Shown here in pieces: positions 6,945 to 13,743 of a DNA stretch of 16,767 nucleotides; positions within the stretch are counted from its first letter, which is position 1, and each line of letters opens with the position of its first letter. The translations under genes and the position numbers were made by a program. The DNA comes from Paracoccaceae bacterium (lineage in GTDB: Bacteria > Pseudomonadota > Alphaproteobacteria > Rhodobacterales > Rhodobacteraceae), in contig SKMI01000095.1 of the NCBI GenBank assembly GCA_007121115.1, forward strand, positions 1 through 16,767, in the 5' to 3' direction. Below the pieces are notes generated by a model. The model saw only the letters and a program-made list of their open reading frames with translations, was not told the DNA's origin and did not search any database.

Positions 6945-8117
6945 ATGCGCTATGCCCCGGTGACCGAACGGCTGGCCGAACTGGGCAGCGCCAAATGGGC
7001 GGTGCATTACCGCGCGCGCGAGTTGGAGCGCGAAGGGCGCGAGGTGATCCTGCTGACCATCGGCGAGCCGGACGTGAACGCGCCCGAGGCGCTGCTGGAC
7101 GTGGCCCAGCGCGCCATGCGGGCCGGGCGCACCGGCTATGCCGACGGGCGGGGTGAGGCCGATCTGCTGGACGCGCTGGCCGAGCGTTACAGCGCGCGGC
7201 TGGGCCGCCCCATGGGGCACGGCCATTTCATCGCCTTTCCCGGCACCCAGACGGCGCTTTACGCGGTGCTGATGGCCATGGCCGAGGACGGGTGCGAGGT
7301 GCTGGTCGGCGATCCGATGTATGCCACCTATGAGGGCGTGATCCGCGCCTGTGGCGCCGCCCCGGTGGCCGTGCCCCTGCGCCCCGAGCACGGGTTCCGC
7401 ATGCAGGCGCAGGATGTGGCGCGTGCGATCACCCCGGCCACGCGGGTGCTGTTCCTGAACACGCCGCACAACCCCACCGGGGCGGTACTGCGCCGCGCCG
7501 AGATCGCGGCGCTTCTGGACCTGGCGCGGGCGCATGACCTGTGGGTGATCTCGGACGAGGTGTATGAGGATCTGGTCTATGGCCCCGAGCCTTTTGTGTC
7601 GCCCTTCGCGCTGGATGCCGAGCGGGTGGTGGTCACCAACAGCCTGTCGAAAAGTCATGCGGCGGCGGGGTTCCGGACGGGCTGGTGCGCGGGCCCCGAG
7701 GCGTTTTGCGCCCGCCTGCTGCCGCTGGCCGAGACCATGCTTTTCGGCAACCAGCCCTTCATCGCCGACATGACGGCGGCGGCGCTGCGCGCGCCCGATC
7801 TGGTGGCCGAGGGGCTGCGGCGGCGGTTGCGGCGGCGGCTGGATCTGGTGCACGGGCGGCTCGATGGCCACGCCGGGCTGCGCGTGCACCGGGCCGAGGC
7901 GGGGATGTTCGCGCTGATCGATGTCTCGGGCGCCGGGCGCGGCGATGGCACGTGGTTTGCGGAGTCACTGGTCGAGGCGACGGGCGTTGCGGTGATGCCC
8001 GGCGCGTCCTTCGGCAAGGTGCTGACCGACTGGGTGCGCGTGGCGCTGACCGTGGACGATGCGGTGCTGGAAACTGCCTGCGCGCGGATCGCCGATCATG
8101 CCGCCGGGGCGGGGTGA
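6945..8117 (+). CDS. PLP-dependent aminotransferase, AruH-like (class I/II)
   Basis: 390 aa. Fold-type I aminotransferase: N-terminal MRYAPVTERLAELGSAKWAV, IGEPDVNAPEALLDVA, NTPHNPTGA, ISDEVYEDLVYG, and the PLP lysine in NSLSKSHAAAGFRTGW (Lys236). By eye it resembles Pseudomonas arginine:pyruvate transaminase AruH along its whole length, including the start. Other amino donors remain possible. The start at 6945 follows GGAGG (6935-6939) by 5 bases; the frame is open further upstream only as antisense of the BKACE gene. It is divergent from the carnitine operon and may share a control region, but no metabolic link is shown. A hairpin follows 20 bases after the stop. Confidence 0.88.
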   Translation: MRYAPVTERLAELGSAKWAVHYRARELEREGREVILLTIGEPDVNAPEALLDVAQRAMRAGRTGYADGRGEADLLDALAERYSARLGRPMGHGHFIAFPGTQTALYAVLMAMAEDGCEVLVGDPMYATYEGVIRACGAAPVAVPLRPEHGFRMQAQDVARAITPATRVLFLNTPHNPTGAVLRRAEIAALLDLARAHDLWVISDEVYEDLVYGPEPFVSPFALDAERVVVTNSLSKSHAAAGFRTGWCAGPEAFCARLLPLAETMLFGNQPFIADMTAAALRAPDLVAEGLRRRLRRRLDLVHGRLDGHAGLRVHRAEAGMFALIDVSGAGRGDGTWFAESLVEATGVAVMPGASFGKVLTDWVRVALTVDDAVLETACARIADHAAGAG

Positions 8118-8137
8118 GCGTTTCCTGCGCCCCCTGA

Positions 8138-8161
8138 CGGGCCTTGACGCGCAAGCGCCCG
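8138..8161 (+). terminator. Hairpin after the aminotransferase gene
   Basis: CGGGC then CTTG (8138-8146) pair with CAAG (8152-8155) and GCCCG (8157-8161), with one bulged C and the loop ACGCG. It starts 20 bases after the aminotransferase stop, between convergent genes. No U-run follows. Confidence 0.4.
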
Positions 8162-8257
8162 CCCGCGCCCGAAGGGATCAGCCAGGAATGACTTGTATCG
8201 GGATTGTGCCCGCAATGTGCAGAGATGGTATTCCCGGCGCCCCAAGGCCTCGCGCAG

Positions 8258-9031
8258 TCAGTCGCCGCTGACCATCGCCACCACGGCGTTGACCTGATCG
8301 GCGGTCCAGGCCAGCGCGCCGTCCATCAAGCTCACATAGCTTTCCAGTTGCGGGGCCAGCCCCGGCACCGCCTCGGCCAGCGGTTCGGCGCCGATGTAGA
8401 GCGCCAGCAGCAGGATTGCCACGCCAATCACCAGTGTGAAGCCGCGCACAAAGCTGCCGCGCCCGGCCTCGGGGGAGACCTCGTCGGGGTCGCTCTTCTC
8501 CGGTCGGTCCCCGCCTGCGGCCCTGGGGCTGAGGGTGGAACTGATGCTGTCGATATCCGGCAGAAGCCCGCTGCGCGGCGCAGGCTCGGGCCGCCGGTCG
8601 GTGGTGGCGGCGGTACTCGCCCTTGCCGAACGGTCGTCATTTCCGGTGCCGGGGTCCGGGCGTGGTGTGCGTTTGACGCTGGGCGAGGGCGCCTGCGGCG
8701 GGTCCAGCGGGAATTCGGGCTGGCTGGACAGGGTTTCAGCCTCGCGCTCGCGCTGGTCGGCCTCAAAGGCCGCTTCCTCGCGCAGGACATCCAGCACCCC
8801 GGGGTCGATCTCGCGTTTCGGTGTCGGCGTTGGGGCGGCGCTCTCCTCCTCCCCCAGGGGTGTCTCCTCCTCCACGGGGGCGGCGCTGTGGGCCTGTGAA
8901 GGCGAAGGCTGGGAAGGATGCTGGAACCAGATATGCCCGCAGGCGGAGCATTGCACGTCCCGCCCGGTGTCGGGCAGCAGTTCGGCGTCGATCTCGTACT
9001 GTGCTTCACAGCCTGGACAGATCAACCGCAT
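8258..9031 (-). CDS. Zinc-ribbon membrane protein (MJ0042-type finger) next to ftsE
   Basis: 257 aa. An N-terminal zinc ribbon with Cys5, Cys8, Cys28 and Cys31 (ICPGC and QCSAC) is of the MJ0042-type zinc finger family. A long low-complexity Pro/Glu/Ser/Arg-rich linker follows (about 36-190), then one transmembrane helix (about 197-215) and a short C-terminal tail, giving a cytoplasmic finger on a tethered linker. Function is unknown. The start at 9031 is chosen because GGGAG stands 8 bases upstream, the ribbon begins immediately, and the predicted promoter leaves a leader of about 45 bases; ATGs at 9064 and 9082 are poorer. It is divergent from ftsE, an arrangement I recall from other Rhodobacteraceae. 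Confidence 0.85.
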   Translation of the reverse strand: MRLICPGCEAQYEIDAELLPDTGRDVQCSACGHIWFQHPSQPSPSQAHSAAPVEEETPLGEEESAAPTPTPKREIDPGVLDVLREEAAFEADQREREAETLSSQPEFPLDPPQAPSPSVKRTPRPDPGTGNDDRSARASTAATTDRRPEPAPRSGLLPDIDSISSTLSPRAAGGDRPEKSDPDEVSPEAGRGSFVRGFTLVIGVAILLLALYIGAEPLAEAVPGLAPQLESYVSLMDGALAWTADQVNAVVAMVSGD

Positions 9032-9082
9032 CACGGGCGCTCCCTTTGGCAAAACATCCGTCATTGGCACTTCGCACCTCAT

Positions 9083-9111
9083 GTTGTAGCAAGCGCGCGG
9101 GGCGTCTCCAA
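9083..9111 (-). promoter_or_regulatory. Predicted promoter of the zinc-ribbon gene
   Basis: On the minus strand TTGGAG (9111-9106) and TACAAC (9088-9083) are separated by exactly 17 bases. Transcription would begin near 9076, about 45 bases before the chosen start codon and downstream of the alternative ATG at 9082. The same 99-base divergent gap must also hold the ftsE promoter, which I could not place. Confidence 0.5.
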
Positions 9112-9130
9112 GCCGTAACGGGACAGCGCG

Positions 9131-9802
9131 ATGATCGAGTTGGAAACTGTTGCACATGGCTACGATGGCGCCGAGCTTTTCAGCGATGTCACGCTGCAAC
9201 TGGGCGACGGCAGTTTTCATTTCCTGACCGGGCCGTCGGGCGCGGGCAAGACCACGCTTCTGCGGCTGTGTTACGGCGAACTGGTGCCCGCGCGCGGGAG
9301 CATCCGGTTTTTCGGGCAGGAGCGCCGCGATCTGGGTCGTGACGGGCTGGCGCTGGCGCGGCAGCGGATCGGCGTGGTGCATCAGGACTGTCAGTTTCTC
9401 GATCATCTGAGCCTGCGGGACAATGTGGCGCTGCCGCTGATCGCCGGGGAGCGCCCGGTGCCGGATCAGGATGTGGATGACCTGATGGCCTGGGTCGGGC
9501 TTGAGGGCCATGCGCAGGCGCTGCCGCCCACGCTTTCGGGTGGGGAACGGCAGCGCGCAGCGCTGGCGCGGGCAGTCATCACCTCGCCTGCGGTGTTGCT
9601 GGCGGACGAGCCGACGGGCAACCTGGACTGGGAGATGTCCGTGCGGCTGCTGTCGCTGCTGATCGAGCTGAACCGGATGGGCACGGCGGTGCTGATCGCC
9701 ACCCATGACCTGAACCTGATCCGCACGACGAAGCCGCAGGTTTCGGCCCGGGTGCTGCGGATCGCCGGGCGCAAGCTGCAACTGGCGGGGGCGGAGCTGT
9801 GA
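9131..9802 (+). CDS. ftsE: Cell division ATP-binding protein FtsE
   Basis: 223 aa, normal FtsE length. ABC ATPase with Walker A GPSGAGKT (34-41), Q-loop at HQDCQFL (about 85-90), signature LSGGERQ (135-141), Walker B AVLLADEPTGNLD (154-166) and switch His192 in ATHD. With FtsX it forms the inner-membrane complex that couples cytoplasmic ATP hydrolysis to activation of periplasmic peptidoglycan hydrolases at the septum. Identification as FtsE rather than LolD-type rests mainly on the FtsX-like partner directly downstream. The start has only a weak ribosome site (GGGACAG about 5 bases upstream). Its stop overlaps the FtsX start (GTGA). Confidence 0.93.
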   Translation: MIELETVAHGYDGAELFSDVTLQLGDGSFHFLTGPSGAGKTTLLRLCYGELVPARGSIRFFGQERRDLGRDGLALARQRIGVVHQDCQFLDHLSLRDNVALPLIAGERPVPDQDVDDLMAWVGLEGHAQALPPTLSGGERQRAALARAVITSPAVLLADEPTGNLDWEMSVRLLSLLIELNRMGTAVLIATHDLNLIRTTKPQVSARVLRIAGRKLQLAGAEL

Positions 9803-10686
9803 GCGCACGCGACCCCCGTCGCGACCCCCGCGCCCTGCGGGTGGTGCCCCCGGCCGGGCAGAGCGCCTGGCTGACGCTCTTGATCGCCGGGGCCATGGCG
9901 TTCCTGTGCGTGTTTGCGCTGGCGCTGTCGGTGGCCGCCGACCGACTGGCCGCGCGCTGGGGCGAGGCGCTGTCGCGCACCGCCACGGTGCGGATTTCCG
10001 CCCCTGCCACGCAGATGGACGAGCAGACGGCGATCGTGCTGGAGGTGCTGCGAACCACGCCCGGCGTGGCGTCGGCGCGGGTGATCCCGGTCGAGGAACA
10101 GGGCGCGCTGCTGGAGCCCTGGTTCGGCCCGGACCTGCCGCTGGACTTGCTGGCCCTGCCGCGGCTGGTCGAGGTGACAGAGGCGCCCGAGGGGTTCGAC
10201 AGCATGGGCCTGCGCCTGCGCCTGGCAGCCGAGGCGCCGGGCGCGGTGCTGGACGATCACACCCGCTGGCGCCGCCCGCTGGTCGAGGCGGCGGCAAGGC
10301 TGCGCGCGCTGGCGGCGCTGTCGATGGCGCTGATCGGCGGGGCGACGGCGGCGATGGTGACGCTGGCGGCCTCGGCCTCGCTGGCCGCCAATGCGCAGGT
10401 GATCGGCGTGCTGCGGCTGGTGGGCGCGCGCGACCGGTTCATTGCCCGCGCCTTCGTCCGCCGCTTCACCCTGCGCGCGCTGATCGGCGCCGCGTTCGGC
10501 ACCGCGGCCGGAATGGGGGCGCTGCTGGCCATGCCGGATGCGGGCGAAAGCGGCGGGCTGCTTTCGGGGCTTGGCTTTGCCGGGCTGGAATGGCTTTATC
10601 CGCTGGCGGTGCCGCCGCTGGCGGCAGTGGTGGCCTGGGCGGCGACGCGCGCCGCCGCGTTCCGGGTGCTGCGGGGGGTGACGTGA
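9799..10686 (+). CDS. ftsX: Cell division membrane protein FtsX
   Basis: 295 aa starting with GTG. The topology is that of FtsX: a cytoplasmic N-terminus, TM1 at about 22-45 (LTLLIAGAMAFLCVFALALS), a periplasmic domain of about 120 residues, then three more membrane segments near 170-195, 225-245 and 258-285. It is the permease-like partner of FtsE and relays the ATPase cycle to cell-wall hydrolases. The GTGA overlap with ftsE and the TGATG overlap with the next gene suggest coupled translation along the run. The sequence is poorly conserved, as is usual for FtsX, so the call relies on topology and gene order. Confidence 0.9.
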   Translation: MSARDPRRDPRALRVVPPAGQSAWLTLLIAGAMAFLCVFALALSVAADRLAARWGEALSRTATVRISAPATQMDEQTAIVLEVLRTTPGVASARVIPVEEQGALLEPWFGPDLPLDLLALPRLVEVTEAPEGFDSMGLRLRLAAEAPGAVLDDHTRWRRPLVEAAARLRALAALSMALIGGATAAMVTLAASASLAANAQVIGVLRLVGARDRFIARAFVRRFTLRALIGAAFGTAAGMGALLAMPDAGESGGLLSGLGFAGLEWLYPLAVPPLAAVVAWAATRAAAFRVLRGVT

Positions 10687-11429
10687 TGGGATATGCGGTG
10701 CAACTGGCCCGGTCGCTGGTGTTCATCGTGCAGATGTATCTGGCGATGGTGGCGCTGGCCATCGTCTTCACGCCGATGGTGTTCGTGCACCGCGACTATG
10801 CGGCGCGTGCGTGCCATACCTATTGCCGCTGGGTGCGCTGGAGTGCCGGCTGGATCGTGGGCCTGCGCACCGAGGTGCGCGGGCAGGTCCCCGAGGGCGC
10901 GGTGCTGGTGGCGGCCAAGCACCAGTCGTTCCTGGATATCCTGATGATCTATGGCGCCCTGCCGCGCCCGCGTTTCATCATGAAGAAGCAACTGGTCTAC
11001 GCACCGATCCTGGGCTGGTACGCGCTCAAGGTCGGCTGCATTCCCGTGGACCGGGGCAAGCGGGGGGCTGCGGTGCGCGAGATGCTGGCCCGCGTCGAGG
11101 CTGGCTCCGAGGAGCCGGGGCAGTTGATCATCTATCCCCAGGGCACGCGCGTGGCGCCCGGCGCCTATCTGCCCTACAAGGTGGGAACGGCGGTGCTGTA
11201 TCAGGAACTTGGGCAGGACTGCGTGCCGGTGGCCACGAACGTGGGCGTGTTCTGGCCGCGCCACGGGTTCTATCGCAAGCCCGGGCTGGCGGTAGTGGAG
11301 TTTCTGGACCCGATCCCGGCGGGGCAAGCGCCGCGCGCGTTCATGGCCGAGCTGGAGCGGGTGATCGAGACCAATTCGGACCGGCTCATGGCGGAGGCCG
11401 GGTTCGGGACTGAAGGGGAATCGGCGTGA
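10686..11429 (+). CDS. plsC: 1-acyl-sn-glycerol-3-phosphate acyltransferase (PlsC family)
   Basis: 247 aa. An N-terminal membrane helix (about 8-33) is followed by the acyltransferase motifs: block I KHQSFLD, the H-X4-D catalytic pair His79 and Asp84; block II around IPVDRGKRG; block III YPQGTR (150-155), where Gln replaces the usual Glu of EGTR; and block IV VPVATN. It acylates lysophosphatidic acid to phosphatidic acid at the inner membrane. The start at 10686 shares its A with the FtsX stop (TGATG); the frame is open further upstream only as a shadow of ftsX. Its stop overlaps the next gene's GTG. Placement in a cell-division run suggests coordination of membrane supply with septation, which is inference. 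Confidence 0.9.
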   Translation: MGYAVQLARSLVFIVQMYLAMVALAIVFTPMVFVHRDYAARACHTYCRWVRWSAGWIVGLRTEVRGQVPEGAVLVAAKHQSFLDILMIYGALPRPRFIMKKQLVYAPILGWYALKVGCIPVDRGKRGAAVREMLARVEAGSEEPGQLIIYPQGTRVAPGAYLPYKVGTAVLYQELGQDCVPVATNVGVFWPRHGFYRKPGLAVVEFLDPIPAGQAPRAFMAELERVIETNSDRLMAEAGFGTEGESA

Positions 11430-12031
11430 GCTACGTGAGCGACGTCGCGGCGCTGGAGGCGCTCTATGACGCCCCTGGGGGGGCGAGCCTGACCAAGGTG
11501 GCGCCCGCGCTGACCCCGGCCTATGCCCGCTGGATCGAGCGCGCGCGGTTCGCCGTCCTGTCGACCGTGGGTCCCGATGGCGTCGACGCCACCCCGCGCG
11601 GCGATGACGGCCCGGTGGTGCGGATCGCCGATGCGCGGACGCTGCTGATGCCCGACTGGCGCGGCAACAACCGGCTGGACAGCCTGCGCAATATCGTGCG
11701 CGACGGGCGCGCCTCGCTGATGTTCATGATCGCCGGGTCCGACACGGTGATCCGCTGCAACGGCTCCGCGCGGCTGAGCGTGGATGCGGCGCTGTGCGCG
11801 CGTTTCGTGCGCAAGGGCGTGGCGCCGAAATGCGTGATCGAATTTTCCATCGCCGAGGTCTATTTCCAGTGCGCGCGGGCGCTGCTGCGCGCGGGGCTTT
11901 GGCGGAACGGGGACTGTTCGGACGGTCTGCCCACGGCAGGTGACTTCCTGGCCGAGATCACAGAAGGCGGCTTCGACGGCGTGACCTATGACGCCGAATG
12001 GCCGGAGCGGGCGCGTGGCACCATGTGGTAG
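11426..12031 (+). CDS. Pyridoxamine 5'-phosphate oxidase-family FMN-binding protein (MSMEG_1061/DR2398 type)
   Basis: 201 aa, starting with GTG inside the plsC stop (GTGA); AAGGGGA lies about 6 bases upstream of it. A split-barrel flavoprotein: FAVLSTVGPDGVDATPRGD, LLMPDWRGNNRLDSLRNIV and SLMFMIAGSDTVIRCNGSARL are typical of the PPOX-class FMN subfamily around DR2398 and MSMEG_1061. A C-terminal segment follows (VEFS-type IAEVYFQCARALLRAGLW). Members are FMN- or F420-type oxidoreductases of unknown substrate; this is probably not the pyridoxine pathway PdxH. Last gene of the ftsE run, followed 17 bases later by a strong GC-rich hairpin. Confidence 0.85.
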   Translation: MSYVSDVAALEALYDAPGGASLTKVAPALTPAYARWIERARFAVLSTVGPDGVDATPRGDDGPVVRIADARTLLMPDWRGNNRLDSLRNIVRDGRASLMFMIAGSDTVIRCNGSARLSVDAALCARFVRKGVAPKCVIEFSIAEVYFQCARALLRAGLWRNGDCSDGLPTAGDFLAEITEGGFDGVTYDAEWPERARGTMW

Positions 12032-12048
12032 GAGAGGGGCGCTCCCGC

Positions 12049-12081
12049 CCCCGGCCTGAGCGGCAGAGCCGCCCGCCGGGG
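12049..12081 (+). terminator. Large GC-rich hairpin ending the ftsE-ftsX-plsC-PPOX run
   Basis: Outer arms CCCCGGC (12049-12055) and GCCGGGG (12075-12081) enclose an inner stem GCGGC (12060-12064) / GCCGC (12068-12072) with the loop AGA; the internal loop is CTGA opposite CC. It starts 17 bases after the last stop codon. Only a short TT follows, so termination may need Rho or act as an RNA 3'-end stabiliser. Confidence 0.6.
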
Positions 12082-12090
12082 TTGGGCCGG

Positions 12091-12110
12091 GCGCGCGCTT
12101 ACGCGCGCGC
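12091..12110. repeat. Perfect GCGCGCGC inverted repeat
   Basis: GCGCGCGC (12091-12098) and GCGCGCGC (12103-12110) flank TTAC. The alternating purine/pyrimidine run could form a hairpin or Z-DNA. It lies between the operon-end hairpin and the tandem repeats upstream of metZ. Confidence 0.45.
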
Positions 12111-12136
12111 GGGTGCGCGTGCGTGAGCGCGCGGTA

Positions 12137-12279
12137 ATGCGCAGTCTTTCGCGGCAGTTCGGGACGGGCCGTGGTGATTGGGTATTTCTGGCAAGATGAA
12201 GAGGCTGCGGGATGCGCGCTGCAAGAGGCGTTTCGGGCCCCCGGGGACGGGTCGAGTGAGTATTCTTTGCAAGAAAATG
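12137..12279 (+). repeat. Two imperfect tandem repeat units upstream of metZ
   Basis: Unit 1 (12137-12201) and unit 2 (12212-12279) are offset by 75-78 bases. Both run ATGCGC, then TTCGGG...ACGGG, then a G.GTATT...GCAAGA core (12180-12201 and 12258-12279), where 15 of 22 bases agree by eye. Cores of this kind after GC-rich inverted repeats are, as I recall, common between genes in Rhodobacterales; I cannot verify that here. A 48-codon frame at 12196-12342 crosses this area but has no ribosome site. Confidence 0.5.
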
Positions 12280-12316
12280 GTGCGGTGTTTGTTGCGGGGT
12301 GAGCGGCGGTTGGCTG

Positions 12317-12345
12317 TTGACCTGCCCTCGGTGCCGCAGTAGCGC
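12317..12345 (+). promoter_or_regulatory. Predicted metZ promoter
   Basis: TTGACC (12317-12322) and TAGCGC (12340-12345) are 17 bases apart. The expected start of transcription is near 12352, exactly the first base pair of the SAM-II riboswitch, which supports the call. The -10 element is weak. Confidence 0.55.
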
Positions 12346-12349
12346 ATGA

Positions 12350-12402
12350 AGCGTGGTGATTTGTTGCCGGATTGCGGGCCACGTTAAACAGACCGCTAAA
12401 GA
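12350..12402 (+). promoter_or_regulatory. SAM-II riboswitch (metA motif, SAM_alpha)
   Basis: This stretch has the SAM-II core: P1 CGTGG (12352-12356) with CCACG (12379-12383), the triple-helix segment TGATTT (12357-12362) directly after the 5' arm, then GTTAAACA and GCTAAAGAG. The pseudoknot helix can form between GCGG (12374-12377) and CCGC (12393-12396). SAM-II binds S-adenosylmethionine and lowers expression of methionine genes in alphaproteobacteria. It precedes metZ by about 60 bases, so the ribosome site is not next to the aptamer. Confidence 0.92.
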
Positions 12403-12425
12403 GGCCTGGGCGACCTCCCGGGCTT
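12402..12425 (+). promoter_or_regulatory. Stem-loop between SAM-II aptamer and metZ
   Basis: AGGCCTGGG (12402-12410) pairs with CCCGGGCTT (12417-12425), including two G-U pairs, around the loop CGACCT. The CTCCC at 12415-12419 can instead pair with the metZ ribosome site GGGAG (12456-12460). The two pairings exclude each other, a possible expression platform. No U-run follows, so a plain intrinsic terminator is unlikely. Confidence 0.45.
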
Positions 12426-12465
12426 GGTGCGTTGCTTTGGGGCGTTCGGGCGCCGGGGAGACGGA

Positions 12466-13662
12466 ATGAGCGAGGACAGCACCCCCAGGGATTGGGGACG
12501 GCGGACCCGGATGGTGCATGCGGGCGCGCGGCGCAGCCAGTACGGCGAGGTGGCCGAAGCGCTGTATCTGACCCAGGGCTTTGTCTATCCCGATGCTGCC
12601 AGCGCCGAGGCGCGGTTTCTGGACGCGGGTCCGGACGAATTCATCTACGCGCGCTACGGCAATCCCACGGTGGCGGTCTTCGAGGAACGTATCGCGGAAC
12701 TGGAGGGGACCGAGGACGCTTTTGCCACGGCCAGCGGCATGGCGGCTGTGTCGGGCGCGCTGATGGCCATGCTGCGCGCAGGAGACCGGGTGGTGGCGGC
12801 GCGGGCGCTGTTCGGCTCGTGCCATTACGTTCTGGACGAGGTGCTGCGCCGCTACGGGGTGGAGGTGGTGTTCGTGGACGGCACCGATCTGGAGCAGTGG
12901 CGGGCGGCGCTGGCAGGGGGTGCGGCGGCGGTCTTTCTGGAGAGCATCTCGAACCCGACGCTGGAGGTGATCGACCTGGAGACCGTTGCCGGATTGGCCC
13001 ATGAGGCGGGCGCGCTCGTGGTGGTGGACAATGTCTTTGCCACGCCAGTGTTCAGCCGTGCGGTGGAATTGGGTGCGGATGTGGTGATCTATTCCGCGAC
13101 CAAGCATATCGACGGCCAGGGGCGCTGCCTGGGCGGGGTGATCTGCGGGACCCGCGACTACATCCGCAAGACGGTGGAACCCTACATGAAGCACACCGGC
13201 GGCGCGATCAGTCCGTTCAACGCCTGGGTGATGTTGAACGGGCTGACCACGCTGGACCTGCGGGTCCGCGCGCAGGCCGAGAGCGCGCAGCGGATCGCCG
13301 AGGCGCTGTCCGGGCACCCGGCGCTGGCGCGGGTCCTGTATCCGGGGCTGCCGGACCACCCGCAGCACGCAGTGGCACGCGCGCAGATGTCCGGGTTCGG
13401 CACCATGCTGGCGCTTGATCTGCGCGGCGGCAAGGCGACGGCGTTCCGGATGCTGGATGCGCTGCGCATCGCCGTGATCTCGAACAACCTTGGCGATGCG
13501 CGTAGCATCGCCACGCACCCGGCGACCACCACGCACCAGCGCCTGTCGGACGCTGACAAGGCGCATCTGGGCATCACGCCGGGGCTTGTCCGCTTCAGCG
13601 TGGGGCTGGAGGATTGCGACGACCTGATCGCCGATCTGCGCGCCGCGCTGGAAGCCGCCTGA
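12466..13662 (+). CDS. metZ: O-succinylhomoserine sulfhydrylase MetZ
   Basis: 398 aa, Cys/Met-metabolism PLP enzyme (fold type I). It shows LTQGFVYPDAASAEARF, YARYGNPTV, EGTEDAFATASGMAAVSGALM, FLESISNPTLEVIDL, VVVDNVFATP and the PLP lysine in YSATKHIDGQGRCLGG (Lys213). The end has SLGDARSIATHPATTTH-like residues and a GLVRFSVGLEDCDDLIADL tail. It makes homocysteine directly from O-succinylhomoserine and sulfide. GNPT plus the SAM-II riboswitch in front favour MetZ over cystathionine gamma-synthase or MetY. The start at 12466 follows GGGGAG (12455-12460) by 5 bases; an in-frame upstream start at 12424 lies in the riboswitch stem-loop and is rejected. Repression by SAM is expected. Confidence 0.93.
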   Translation: MSEDSTPRDWGRRTRMVHAGARRSQYGEVAEALYLTQGFVYPDAASAEARFLDAGPDEFIYARYGNPTVAVFEERIAELEGTEDAFATASGMAAVSGALMAMLRAGDRVVAARALFGSCHYVLDEVLRRYGVEVVFVDGTDLEQWRAALAGGAAAVFLESISNPTLEVIDLETVAGLAHEAGALVVVDNVFATPVFSRAVELGADVVIYSATKHIDGQGRCLGGVICGTRDYIRKTVEPYMKHTGGAISPFNAWVMLNGLTTLDLRVRAQAESAQRIAEALSGHPALARVLYPGLPDHPQHAVARAQMSGFGTMLALDLRGGKATAFRMLDALRIAVISNNLGDARSIATHPATTTHQRLSDADKAHLGITPGLVRFSVGLEDCDDLIADLRAALEAA

Positions 13663-13743
13663 AAAATTCCCGGTGCACAGGGTGGATGGAATGCAAAAAG
13701 CGCCTATCCTTCCCGAGGTAAAGCAAGAGAGGGGCCTGGCCCG

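Noticed and set aside
9032..10297. Upstream in-frame extension of the zinc-ribbon gene opposite ftsE and ftsX
   Set aside because: The zinc ribbon, ribosome site and predicted promoter all place the start at 9031; the extension is a shadow of ftsEX.
2873..12046. GGGCGCTCCC occurring at 2873, 6792, 9035 and 12037
   Set aside because: Two of the copies are simply ribosome sites (GGGAGCGCCC on the minus strand), and the word is expected often at this GC content; not a convincing repeat family by itself.
12196..12342. 48-codon Arg/Lys-rich small open frame upstream of metZ
   Set aside because: No ribosome site, no recognisable features, and it runs over the tandem repeat and the metZ promoter.
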